A stretch of 60,461 nucleotides of DNA from an uncultured Pseudomonadota bacterium (lineage in GTDB: Bacteria; Myxococcota_A; UBA796; JAFGLY01), in NCBI GenBank assembly GCA_937912125.1, contig CALDOK010000481.1:1-60461 (forward strand). The letters are read 5' to 3'. Position numbers and translations under genes: made by a program. The notes under the pieces are model-generated. The model was not told where the DNA came from. It was given only the letters and a program-made list of their open reading frames with translations, and made no database searches. How positions within the stretch are numbered: the stretch's first letter is position 1; each line of letters opens with the position of its first letter. This document shows positions 25,704 through 33,537 of the stretch, in pieces.

Positions 25704-27109
25704 GGGGTCACCTCGAGGGCGGTCGCGAAGCGACCACCCAGGGCTTCATGGAGGGAGATGCGGGCATCCAGCAGGGCGCGCTGGGCGCTGAGGAGCGCGA
25801 TCCGGGCCTGCTGATTGGCTTGGAGTGCGGAGAGGACCTGGGGGTAGGTGATCAGGCCTTGGAGGTAGTACTCGCGGCTCTGCTCGAAGGCGGCGGCCGC
25901 GGCCTCGACCTGGCGCAGAGTGGCCTCGACCTGCAGGCGGTACTCGGCCTCGACCGCCAGGGCGCCCTCGACCTCCTGCACGGCGGCCATGGCGGCGCCG
26001 GACAGGGCGTGGGCTGCGGCGGACTGAGCCGCGCGGCTGACCTGCAGGCCTGTGTGGGCGCCGCGGGCCTGCCACAGGGGCACCGACACCGAGCCGCTCA
26101 CGGTCCAGGTGTCGATCTCCTTGGTCTCATCGGTGACGAAGTACTGGCGGCCGCCCTTGGCGTTGAGGCCCAGGGTGGGCAGGAAGCCTCGCAGTGCCGA
26201 TCGCGCGCTGGCGTCACTGGACTCGTAGCGGGCCATGGCGGCCCGCAGGTCGGGACGGTTCTCGATCAGGTCGGCCGGGACCCCGGTGGGGGGCGTGGGG
26301 GGGACCTCCGGCAGCGCGCTGGGCAGGGCGGGGAGCAGGCGGGCATCGGGCTGGTCCAGCAGCACCAGCATGGCGCGCTGGAGCTGGTGGATGGCGGCAC
26401 GGATGGCGGGGAGCTGGGCCTCGGTGGCGGCGAGCTGCTGGCGCTGCTGCAGCACGTCCAGCCCGGACAGCTCGCCCTGGGAGTAGCGCTGCTCGGTGAG
26501 GGCGAGCAGATCGGCCACCAGCGCCCGCTGGTCTTCGAGCAGGCTCAGCTTTGCACGGGTGGCCACCAGATCGTACCAGGTGCTGGCGATGGCGGTGCCG
26601 ATGGCCAGGGCCGCGGCGTCGCGATCCCCCTGGGCGGCGTCGGCGTCGAAGCGCCCGGCGCGCCAGGAGAGGATCTGACCGCCCCAGATGTCCGGCTGCC
26701 AGCTCAAGCCGAGCATCGCCGAGGCGGTGGTGTAGGTCTCGGGGCTGTCGTCGCTGGCGGGGGCACCGCTGCCGGCGCCGCCGAACTGGAAGCCCAGGGA
26801 GTCCATGGGGTTGGTGGCGCTTGACAGGTCGATGGACGCCACGGGAGCCAGCGCGGCGCCGGCCTGGGCGGCCATGGCGCGAGCGACGGTGACCGCGGAC
26901 TGTGCCGCGGCCAAGTCGTGGTTGTTGGCCAGCCCCAGCTCCACCAGCTGGGCCAGGGCGGGGTCGTCCAGGCTGCGCCACCAGGGCTCGCTGGGCAGAT
27001 CGCCCTGGACCTCGTTGTCGTAGCGGAGCTCGCCGTCCGGGAGCCAGGGTTCGGTGGCGGCGTCTGCGGAGGCCAGGGCCAGCAGAGCGGCCAGCGCCAG
27101 GGGGGTCAT
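25700..27109 (-). CDS. TolC-like outer membrane efflux protein (OMF family)
   Basis: A 469-residue outer membrane factor. The start ATG 27109 overlaps the tetR stop (ATGA) and is followed at once by a signal peptide (TPLALAALLALASADA); upstream in-frame codons lie inside tetR and are not used. The mature protein shows the duplicated OEP repeats typical of TolC/OprM: EPWWRSLDDPALAQLVELGL, long helical arms, LTEQRYSQGELSGLDVLQ, and NRPDLRAAMARYESSDASARSA. No lipobox is visible, so it is TolC-like rather than a lipoprotein. It forms the outer channel of the pump encoded downstream. Confidence 0.93.
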   Translation of the reverse strand: MTPLALAALLALASADAATEPWLPDGELRYDNEVQGDLPSEPWWRSLDDPALAQLVELGLANNHDLAAAQSAVTVARAMAAQAGAALAPVASIDLSSATNPMDSLGFQFGGAGSGAPASDDSPETYTTASAMLGLSWQPDIWGGQILSWRAGRFDADAAQGDRDAAALAIGTAIASTWYDLVATRAKLSLLEDQRALVADLLALTEQRYSQGELSGLDVLQQRQQLAATEAQLPAIRAAIHQLQRAMLVLLDQPDARLLPALPSALPEVPPTPPTGVPADLIENRPDLRAAMARYESSDASARSALRGFLPTLGLNAKGGRQYFVTDETKEIDTWTVSGSVSVPLWQARGAHTGLQVSRAAQSAAAHALSGAAMAAVQEVEGALAVEAEYRLQVEATLRQVEAAAAAFEQSREYYLQGLITYPQVLSALQANQQARIALLSAQRALLDARISLHEALGGRFATALEVTP

Positions 27110-27720
27110 GGGGTCTCCTCGCGGGGCTGCAGCCCCCGCCACAGGCTGGCCACCAGGGCGTCGAGGGACTCGTCGCTGGCGGCCTGGGCGTCGGCGCCCG
27201 CCATGAACGTCAGGAAGGACTGCAGGTGGACCGCGCCCAGGATGGCGTAGGCCATGGCTCCTGCGTCGGCAGGCGACAGGGAGCCGCTGCCCTGGGCTCG
27301 CTCGAGCCACGCCGTCACGGCACGCTGGAGACGCACAGGGGGCAGCTCCCGGTGAGGGTCGTGCTCGCCGCAGCCGCTTGGCCGCTGCAGCCCCGCCGTT
27401 CGGAGCACGGCCATCCGGGGCAGGAACTCGGCGAAGCGGTCCCGCAGGCGCTGGGCCAGGTCGATGATCTGAGGTCGGATCGGGCCAGGTGCGGGGCCCG
27501 CGTCGATCCAGGCCAGCAGGGCGTCGAGCTGCTCTGGGCCGGGTCTGAGCGCGGCGACCAGCAGCTCGTCCTTGGTCCCGAAGCGCTTGAACAGCGCCGC
27601 TTGAGATACTCCGAGCTGGTCGGCGATCACGGTCGTGGACACCGAGGGTCCGTGCTCGAGGAAGCAGGCGCGCGCTGCCTCCAGGATCTGGTGGTCGCTG
27701 ATCTGGCGAGGTCGTGCCAT
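27106..27720 (-). CDS. TetR/AcrR-family transcriptional repressor
   Basis: A 204-residue regulator. The N-terminal helix-turn-helix fits the TetR pattern: ILEAARACFLEHG, then TVIADQLGVSQAALFKRFGTKDELL. The C-terminal ligand-binding part is helical and unrelated to specific subfamilies. It is the first gene of a four-gene operon with TolC-like protein, adaptor and RND pump, each joined by a four-base overlap. A perfect 9-bp inverted repeat lies 17-42 bases upstream of its ATG, overlapping a likely promoter. This strongly suggests autorepression relieved by a pump substrate. Confidence 0.95.
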   Translation of the reverse strand: MARPRQISDHQILEAARACFLEHGPSVSTTVIADQLGVSQAALFKRFGTKDELLVAALRPGPEQLDALLAWIDAGPAPGPIRPQIIDLAQRLRDRFAEFLPRMAVLRTAGLQRPSGCGEHDPHRELPPVRLQRAVTAWLERAQGSGSLSPADAGAMAYAILGAVHLQSFLTFMAGADAQAASDESLDALVASLWRGLQPREETP

Positions 27721-27736
27721 GGGGCGATCCTGCCTG

Positions 27737-27762
27737 TTAGTTAGTAAGCGCGCACTAACTAA
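27737..27762 (-). promoter_or_regulatory. Palindromic TetR-type operator
   Basis: TTAGTTAGT and ACTAACTAA form perfect 9-base inverted arms separated by 8 bases. The site is strikingly AT-rich for its surroundings and sits directly upstream of the tetR start, a typical position and size for binding of a TetR dimer. Confidence 0.8.
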
Positions 27763-27784
27763 ACCCGCCTCTGTGGACCGTCAA
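27756..27784 (-). promoter_or_regulatory. Probable tetR-tolC-RND operon promoter
   Basis: On the minus strand TTGACG (27784-27779) makes a good -35 box. Seventeen bases downstream is TAGTTA (27761-27756), a weak -10 box that lies inside the palindromic operator, so repressor binding would block the promoter. The -10 match is poor, hence modest confidence. Confidence 0.45.
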
Positions 27785-27849
27785 CCGATTCTGCGCACCC
27801 CTGGCGCTCGGAGCTGCGGCACCCCACGGAAGCGTGACGCGGCCTACGC

Positions 27850-29091
27850 TCAGCATTTCTCCTTCAAGCTCGCGAACCAGGCGCGGTAGGCGTCGCTGAG
27901 CTTGCCCTTGGGGTTCGTGATGAACCACGAGCGCAGGAACAGGCCGCCGGCGTTGCCCACCTGCTGGTCCTTGGGCAGAAAGCTCGCGGCGTTGTCGGAC
28001 TGCTTCTTGCTGGCGTTGATGTACGCGTTGGCGTCACGGACGCCCTGGTCGGTGCCCACGAAGGGCAGCTGGTTCTTCAGCCAGCGCACGTTGCCCCAGA
28101 CCCGACCCGCGGTGCCCTCGACCTTCTCCTGGATGACCTGGGTCTGGTCGCCCCACTCGGTGTTGACCCGGCTCATGAACCACGACGAGGCCCGGTTGCG
28201 GTTGATGGAGGCCCGCAGGCCGGCGTAGGCGTGGCCCATGTCGATGACGGTGCCGCCGGTGCTCTCGATGAACTTCTGGCTGCTGTAGGGGATGTTCACC
28301 TTCTCCCAGCCCGCGTTCGCGGGGCCGTTGACGAACAGGTCCACCCCCCCGAAGCTCAGGTGGGTGTCGGCGGCGTAGATGCCCTGGTGCATGGCCGTGG
28401 CGATCTGCTGCCAGCCCATGTCCGCGTTGAGCTGCTCGATCTTCTCTACGAACACCAGGAACTCGCAGCTGTTCAGCCGCTGGCCCTTGGCCAGCTTTGC
28501 GCGGACCTTGTTCCAGGCGACCTCCTGCGAGCACAGGCCGCGCAGCTCTGCGCGCTGGTAGACGAGATCGGCCAACCGCACGCTGTTGTCGTCAGCGTCC
28601 GGGGAGTTGGCGATGAACATGGTGCTGCCGCACCGCCAGGCCACGGTGCCGGTGGCCTGGACGCACAGCTTGCTGGTGTCCGCGTCGGGGGCGAAGGTCG
28701 TGACGATGAGCCGGAGCGCCCGGAGGATCCAGCCGATGGTGCCGCCGGCCTCGCAGATGCTCTTGCCGTTGCGGATGCGCAGGGCCGGCTTGCCGTGGAA
28801 GCTGTCCCGGGGGATCCCGTTGGTCTCGAGCAGCTCCCACAGGTCGTCGGCCGCGTCGGGGTCGTCGAACACCACCATCACCTTGTCGACCTCGGCGTCC
28901 ACCCCGGCCGCGCTGATGGCCAGGGAGCTGCGCGGTGAGTCTGCGGCCCGGAAGGTGCCGGACGGCCAGCCGACGCCCCTGGCGGTGTCGGACAGCACGG
29001 CCTCCACCGTCGCCCGATCGCCGGCGGCGTGGGCCCCGGGGCTGACCAGCGTGATGGTGAGGACGGCGATGGTGACGAGGGTGCAGCGCAT
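27850..29091 (-). CDS. Secreted protein of unknown function
   Basis: A 413-residue exported protein with a clear signal peptide (LVTIAVLTITLVSPGAHA, cleavage near residue 22). Seven or eight cysteines are spread through the mature part, suggesting disulfides. No known domain is recognised; the middle part (KIEQLNADMGWQQIATAMHQ, then GGVDLFVNGPANAGWEKVNI) looks like a folded alpha/beta domain and the C-terminus is Trp- and Lys-rich. It is a single gene: the downstream neighbour is the tetR operon with its own promoter, and upstream lies a 146-bp divergent region shared with the CrtC-like gene. Confidence 0.7.
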   Translation of the reverse strand: MRCTLVTIAVLTITLVSPGAHAAGDRATVEAVLSDTARGVGWPSGTFRAADSPRSSLAISAAGVDAEVDKVMVVFDDPDAADDLWELLETNGIPRDSFHGKPALRIRNGKSICEAGGTIGWILRALRLIVTTFAPDADTSKLCVQATGTVAWRCGSTMFIANSPDADDNSVRLADLVYQRAELRGLCSQEVAWNKVRAKLAKGQRLNSCEFLVFVEKIEQLNADMGWQQIATAMHQGIYAADTHLSFGGVDLFVNGPANAGWEKVNIPYSSQKFIESTGGTVIDMGHAYAGLRASINRNRASSWFMSRVNTEWGDQTQVIQEKVEGTAGRVWGNVRWLKNQLPFVGTDQGVRDANAYINASKKQSDNAASFLPKDQQVGNAGGLFLRSWFITNPKGKLSDAYRAWFASLKEKC

Positions 29092-29237
29092 GGAGCAGCT
29101 CTCCTGATGGACTTTCGGCTGCTGAGGAGCCGGCCTTACCCATCCGGCGACCCTCGGTGCAACCTGGACGGTGCCTTTGGCCGGGGGTGTCGATCCACCG
29201 CCCCTGTTAGGTGACAGCCAGCTCTGGAGGATGCGCC

Positions 29238-30311
29238 ATGTTGAGGTTTCTGCTCACCTGCCTGATCGTCTCGTTCGCTGCGCTGGGGGCCGAGCCCATC
29301 TCCCTGTTCGAGCCCGATGGCACGCGCGGGGTCACGGCCGACTTCCAGCGCTGGCACTCGGAGTTCGAGGACAACGGCAACTATGGAGAGAGCTACTTCT
29401 ACGTTGCGCGCACCAACGACGGCAGCACCCTGTTCACCATGCTGTCCATCACCAACCTGGGCCTGTCCACCTTCATGGCGTCCCTGGATCTGCAGTACTA
29501 CGCCCCCGATGGCCGCAAGTGGAACCTGCACCACGAGTACGACCGCGACGACATCACGGCCGCCACCGACCGCATGGACATCACCATCGGCCCCGCCCGC
29601 ACCTGGGGCGGCGGCAACGCCTACCATGTCACCATCGACGAGTCCGACGTGCAGCTGGACTTCCACCTGGCCAACGAGCTTCCGTCCTACAAGTTCGGCT
29701 CGGGCAAGGTGCTGTTCTACGCCGACCAGTCCGCTGAGTACACGCTGGGCATCAGCTCGCCCCGGGCCGCGTCGTCGGGCAGCGTCACCCTGGACGGCGA
29801 GCGCTTCGATCTGGCGGGCAAGGGCTACCACGACCACGGCTGGGCCACGATCAAGATGCCCAGCTTCATCAAGGAGTGGTACGCGGTCCGCATGTTCTCA
29901 CCGGACCACACCCTGGTGCTGCACCGTCAGTTCCTGCAGCCCAAGTTCGGCGGCGGCGAGAACAAGTTCGGCATCGTAGGCCACGACGGCAAGATCGTCG
30001 GCACCACCCGCAACTTCAGCCTCAACGGCACCCAGTTCCGCGAGGAAGCCGGCCACCGCCTGCCCACCGAGATCGAGGTGCTGATCAACACAGGCGGCTA
30101 CAACGTCACCGGCACCATCACCGAGCTGCGCTACCAGGAGAGCATCGACGTGCTGGGCCGCATCAGCTTCCCCGTGCGCATGGCCATCAAGGCGTTCTAT
30201 ACGAACCCCTACTTCCTGCGGTACATGGGCCAGTGCGAGCTGGACTTCACCAAGGACGGGGTGACCGAGCATGTCAGCCACGAGTGCTTGGTGGAGATTG
30301 ACTACTACTAG
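29238..30311 (+). CDS. CrtC/AttH-like (lipocalin-like hydratase) family protein, exported
   Basis: A 357-residue protein. ATG 29238 follows GGAGG by seven bases; an upstream in-frame start was rejected because the signal peptide (LLTCLIVSFAALGAEP) begins here. The central motif GKGYHDHGWA closely resembles the GxGYHDHNWG signature of CrtC (hydroxyneurosporene synthase)/AttH proteins, which have a double lipocalin-like barrel. Some members hydrate carotenoids, others have unknown roles. Here the signal peptide places it outside the cytoplasm. No other carotenoid gene is next to it, although an isoprenoid-type FAD oxidoreductase lies at 3.8-5.5 kb. Family recognised by motif; catalytic role uncertain. 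Confidence 0.7.
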   Translation: MLRFLLTCLIVSFAALGAEPISLFEPDGTRGVTADFQRWHSEFEDNGNYGESYFYVARTNDGSTLFTMLSITNLGLSTFMASLDLQYYAPDGRKWNLHHEYDRDDITAATDRMDITIGPARTWGGGNAYHVTIDESDVQLDFHLANELPSYKFGSGKVLFYADQSAEYTLGISSPRAASSGSVTLDGERFDLAGKGYHDHGWATIKMPSFIKEWYAVRMFSPDHTLVLHRQFLQPKFGGGENKFGIVGHDGKIVGTTRNFSLNGTQFREEAGHRLPTEIEVLINTGGYNVTGTITELRYQESIDVLGRISFPVRMAIKAFYTNPYFLRYMGQCELDFTKDGVTEHVSHECLVEIDYY

Positions 30312-30331
30312 GCACGATGCCGTGGGTGGGC

Positions 30332-30483
30332 GGACCCAATCGTCCGTTCCGGTCTCAGAGCCCCCATCCTGGTCCGCCCTGCCGGACCCAATCGTCCGTT
30401 CCGGTCCCAGAGCCCCCATCCTGGTCCGCCCTGCCGGACCCAATCGTCCGTTCCGGTCCCGGAGCCCCCATCCTGGTCCGCCT
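30332..30483. repeat. 52-bp tandem direct repeat, about 2.9 copies
   Basis: Units begin at 30332, 30384 and 30436; the third is cut short near 30483. Copies differ at only one or two positions. The unit starts with a CGGAC...GTCCG five-base stem and also contains GGTCC and GGACC elements. The period is not a multiple of three and the repeat fills most of a 222-bp gap between convergent genes, so it is taken as non-coding. The copies abut directly with no unique spacers. Confidence 0.9.
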
Positions 30484-30533
30484 GGTGCTCGCGGGCCCGC
30501 GCTACCGCGCCTCCAGCTCCACCCGGATGAGGG

Positions 30534-30812
30534 TCAACGCTTCCTGGCCGGCTCCGCCCCAGCCGCGCTCGACAGCCCACTGGCCCCACAGCTCTCCTCC
30601 ACCTGCTGCCAGAGGGGGTGGACCACCGGCCCAGCCCCGCAGCTGCGGGTGAAGGCTTCCACGGAGCGTTCCTCGCTGGTGGCGTAGAGGATGTCGTTCA
30701 TGCCTTCGGTGCGATCACTGCTGCGGCCTGCTTCTATGGCGGTGTTGTGGCAGGGGTTGCAGGCGCTGGCCATTGTGGCCAGTGTGAGCAGGGCCTGGCG
30801 CGTGGGGGCCAT
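30534..30812 (-). pseudogene. Internally deleted copy of the adjacent metalloprotease-like lipoprotein gene
   Basis: A 92-residue frame whose two halves match the neighbouring 511-residue protein. The N-terminal signal and lipobox (ALLTLATMASACNPCH) match LLTLATLTTACDPCH. The sequence then jumps to NDILYATSEERSVEAF and PLWQQVEESCG, matching SETLYATDDERTHEAF and PLWRQIEEHCG about 100 residues further on in the full protein. The HELCH segment and everything after residue 180 are missing. It starts five bases after the stop of the full gene. It is most simply a decayed tandem duplicate, though the lipobox and open frame mean a short lipoprotein could still be made. Confidence 0.65.
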
Positions 30813-30817
30813 GGTAT

Positions 30818-32353
30818 CTACTGGGGCTGGATATGAAGCTGCAGCAGGGTGAGGGGACCGTAGACGCCGTCCACATCTGGGCGGTACACCATCCAGTACC
30901 CGCCCTCCCAGCTCACGCTGTCCAGGTAGTAGCGCATCGTGTGGCAGTCGCCGGTGGGGGCGCTGAAGCTGTCGGTGACGGGGTCGTAGCGCAGTGGAAA
31001 CTTCTTGTTGGTGTTGCCGCTGACAGGGACGTAGGGCGCGGCCAGCACGGAGCCGTCGGGGAGGCGGTTCACCCTGAAGGTGTGGCTGCTGCCGCCCTCG
31101 AGGCCCATGGGGGCGGTCCACTCCAGCTCACCTTGGATAGACAGGCTGGCCAGCTCCGGGCCCGTGGCTCCGTAGAACACCAGCAGCGCGCCTTCTTCGC
31201 TGGCGTCGAAGGCCTGGACGTCTGCCCCCTCGAGCTCCTCGCCCTCGAAGGCCAGCGGGGCCCAGGCAGTGTCGCCCAGGGCCGCCGTGGCCTGGTAGAG
31301 CCCGTCGCCCTCGTCGATGGAAGCGATGAGCTGGCCATCGGCATCGAAGCCTTCGAGGCGGGCGCCTTCGACGAGAGCGGGCAGGCTCACGACCTCCAGC
31401 TCCAGGGGATCGCTGTGTACGCGCCAGGCGCTGCCTGGGTCGAAGCGGTCGTAGAGCAGGGGCTGGCTGTTGGAGCCCAGCAGGGCGTGGGGCTGGGTGG
31501 TGAAGTTGCCGGTGGCGTCTATCAGGTGCTCCTCGAAGGGCTCGAGGAACAGGTTCTCCAGCACCGTGGCGCTGTGTGGATCGATGCGCCGTAGCACCGG
31601 CTGGTAGGACTCGAGCTCGCCCTGGTCGTCGAAGTTGTACAGGGTGTCGAGCATGAACACGCCGTCTGCCCCGGTGACCAGCAGGCCGTATCCATGGCCC
31701 CTGTCTGTGCTCTCGTCGGGATCGAGGCCCGCCAGCTCCCACTCATCGACGCTGCCCTCGAAGCTGCCAAGCTCGATCTCGCGGTCCCCAGCGGTGAACA
31801 TCAGCTCGTGCACCGCCTGGTAGGCGTCGTCCAGGTAGTCGTCGCCGCAGTGCTCTTCTATCTGGCGCCAGAGCGGATGCAGCCGGGGCCCGACCTCGCA
31901 GATGTTGGCGAAGGCCTCGTGGGTGCGCTCATCGTCGGTGGCGTAGAGCGTCTCGGAGAGGCCTTCTGTGTAGGGCTCGAGGGCCTGGGCCATGCCCTCG
32001 CTCGGCGTGCCCTCCTCGTTGTCCACGGCGTGGCAGAGCTCGTGGATGGCCATGTAGCCCATGGCCCACTCGTTCTCCCGATGGAGGACTCGGATGTCAC
32101 CTGTGGCGCTGTTGTATACCCCGCCGATCCGTTGCCCTCGATGCTCCAGCTCCTCCACCACCTTCACGCGGCCCACGCAGGTCTGTTCCCGCCCCGTCCA
32201 GGCGGCGAAGGTGTCGATGGCGGCTCGGATGCTGGAGACGGCCTCGCCCTGGTCCAGGCCCTTGCGATCCACGATCTTCACCTCGTCCCAGCTGTGGCAG
32301 GGGTCGCAGGCGGTGGTCAGTGTGGCGAGGGTGAGCAGGGTTTGGAGCTTCAT
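30818..32353 (-). CDS. Lipoprotein with HExxH metalloprotease-like domain
   Basis: A 511-residue predicted lipoprotein (lipobox TTAC near residue 16, then DPCH). In the N-terminal third the segment AIHELCHAVDN provides an HExxH zinc motif, with acidic residues following (EEGTPSEG, EPYTEGLSE), so a zincin-type peptidase is possible. The rest is acidic and beta-rich with repeated short blocks, possibly a propeller (SIQGELEWTAP, NRLPDGSVLAAPY). The third zinc ligand cannot be fixed by eye. It is followed, five bases away, by a shortened copy of itself. Signal and HExxH are seen directly; peptidase activity is inferred. Confidence 0.72.
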   Translation of the reverse strand: MKLQTLLTLATLTTACDPCHSWDEVKIVDRKGLDQGEAVSSIRAAIDTFAAWTGREQTCVGRVKVVEELEHRGQRIGGVYNSATGDIRVLHRENEWAMGYMAIHELCHAVDNEEGTPSEGMAQALEPYTEGLSETLYATDDERTHEAFANICEVGPRLHPLWRQIEEHCGDDYLDDAYQAVHELMFTAGDREIELGSFEGSVDEWELAGLDPDESTDRGHGYGLLVTGADGVFMLDTLYNFDDQGELESYQPVLRRIDPHSATVLENLFLEPFEEHLIDATGNFTTQPHALLGSNSQPLLYDRFDPGSAWRVHSDPLELEVVSLPALVEGARLEGFDADGQLIASIDEGDGLYQATAALGDTAWAPLAFEGEELEGADVQAFDASEEGALLVFYGATGPELASLSIQGELEWTAPMGLEGGSSHTFRVNRLPDGSVLAAPYVPVSGNTNKKFPLRYDPVTDSFSAPTGDCHTMRYYLDSVSWEGGYWMVYRPDVDGVYGPLTLLQLHIQPQ

Positions 32354-32410
32354 GGGTCCCCCCGAGGGACTTGTTGCACCCCACTACAGTAGCATCACCT
32401 CACAGGCCAG

Positions 32411-33400
32411 CTACTCCCCCAGCTCCCGGTCGATCAGCGCCGCGAACTTTTCGGCGGGCTGGGCGCCGCGCAGGCCGTAGCCGTTGACGAAGAAGGCCGG
32501 GGTGCCGGTGACCCCCAGGGCGGTGCCCTGCTCCATGTCGGCGTCGACCTGGGCGGCGGTGGTGGGGTCGTCGATGTCGCGCAGGTAGCGGTTCATGTTC
32601 AGTCCCACCTGTTCAGCCACCTCGGCCATCAGCTCGGCGTTGCTGCGCAGCTCGCTGGCCCGGGCGTACAGGGCGGCCTTGTACTCCCAGAAGCGGCCCT
32701 GGCGGCGGGCGGCCTCCATGGCGATGGCGGCGGGCTTGGCCTGGTCATGGAAGGCCAGCGGGAAGTGCTTGTACACCAGCCGGAGCCGGTCACCGTAGCG
32801 CTGGGCCAGCTCGTCCATGGTGGCCGAGCCGCGCACGCAGTAGGGGCACTGGACCTCGAGGAACATCACGATGGTGATGGGGGCGTCGGCCGCGCCCAGG
32901 GCCGGTGAGTCGCCCGCGGGCACGGCGACCCAGGGGGCGTCGTACCGGATGGCCTCGGTGATGGCGGCCTGTTGGTGGCCTCGCCTGGCCATGTCGATCA
33001 CCCGCGCGGTGACCCGGGGCATGTTGGCGCACTGGGGCGCCTCGATCAGGCAGGTCGCGGCGCTCTTGCCTTGGTCCACGCAGGCCTTGCAGGGGGCCGG
33101 CGCGGCGTTGAGCACGGCCATGGCGACGCTCTGGGCCTGGAAGGGTAGCGCCAGCAGCGCGGGGATGCCCAGCTGCTGGACCTGATAGGTCGAGGGCTGG
33201 ACCGGGGGTGGGCCGGAGGGCCGAGCGTGACCGCAGCGGGCCTCGGCGGCATCGACCTCGGCCTCCATCTGTGCCATGGCCACCTGCTGGAGCATCACCA
33301 GCTGCCGGGTCTCGTCGAGCTGGTTGACGGCGTTGTTGTAGCGGGCCCGGGGCACGCAGGCAGTCAGCGACAGCAGGGCGGCGAGGGCGGTGGGGCGCAT
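32411..33400 (-). CDS. DsbA-like thioredoxin-fold lipoprotein
   Basis: A 329-residue predicted lipoprotein (lipobox LTACVP near residue 15), then a helical coiled-coil-like stretch (residues 24-55). The C-terminal half is a DsbA/BdbD-type thioredoxin fold: PITIVMFLEVQCPYCVRG gives the CPYC active site, followed by LVYKHFPLAFH and the cis-Pro region GTPAFFVNG. It would catalyse thiol-disulfide exchange outside the cytoplasm. A second Cys cluster (PCKACVDQGKSAATC) lies between the two parts. ATG 33400 follows GGAG. It is divergent from the selenoprotein redoxin gene across 137 bp, making a back-to-back pair of extracytoplasmic redox lipoproteins. Confidence 0.88.
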   Translation of the reverse strand: MRPTALAALLSLTACVPRARYNNAVNQLDETRQLVMLQQVAMAQMEAEVDAAEARCGHARPSGPPPVQPSTYQVQQLGIPALLALPFQAQSVAMAVLNAAPAPCKACVDQGKSAATCLIEAPQCANMPRVTARVIDMARRGHQQAAITEAIRYDAPWVAVPAGDSPALGAADAPITIVMFLEVQCPYCVRGSATMDELAQRYGDRLRLVYKHFPLAFHDQAKPAAIAMEAARRQGRFWEYKAALYARASELRSNAELMAEVAEQVGLNMNRYLRDIDDPTTAAQVDADMEQGTALGVTGTPAFFVNGYGLRGAQPAEKFAALIDRELGE

Positions 33401-33537
33401 GGGCTTCTCCTGGCTTCCCCCACGGCTATCGCATCTGCGGCGTATCGCCCGCTACACGGGTCGAGCTTCGCCTGTCACGGGGGGAGTCGTCGTTCGTCTC
33501 GGGTCTACTGAGTCAACGCTGCAACCCGGAGAACCCC

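Noticed and set aside
30332-30483. CRISPR array
   Set aside because: The repeats abut directly with no unique spacers and there are no cas genes nearby.
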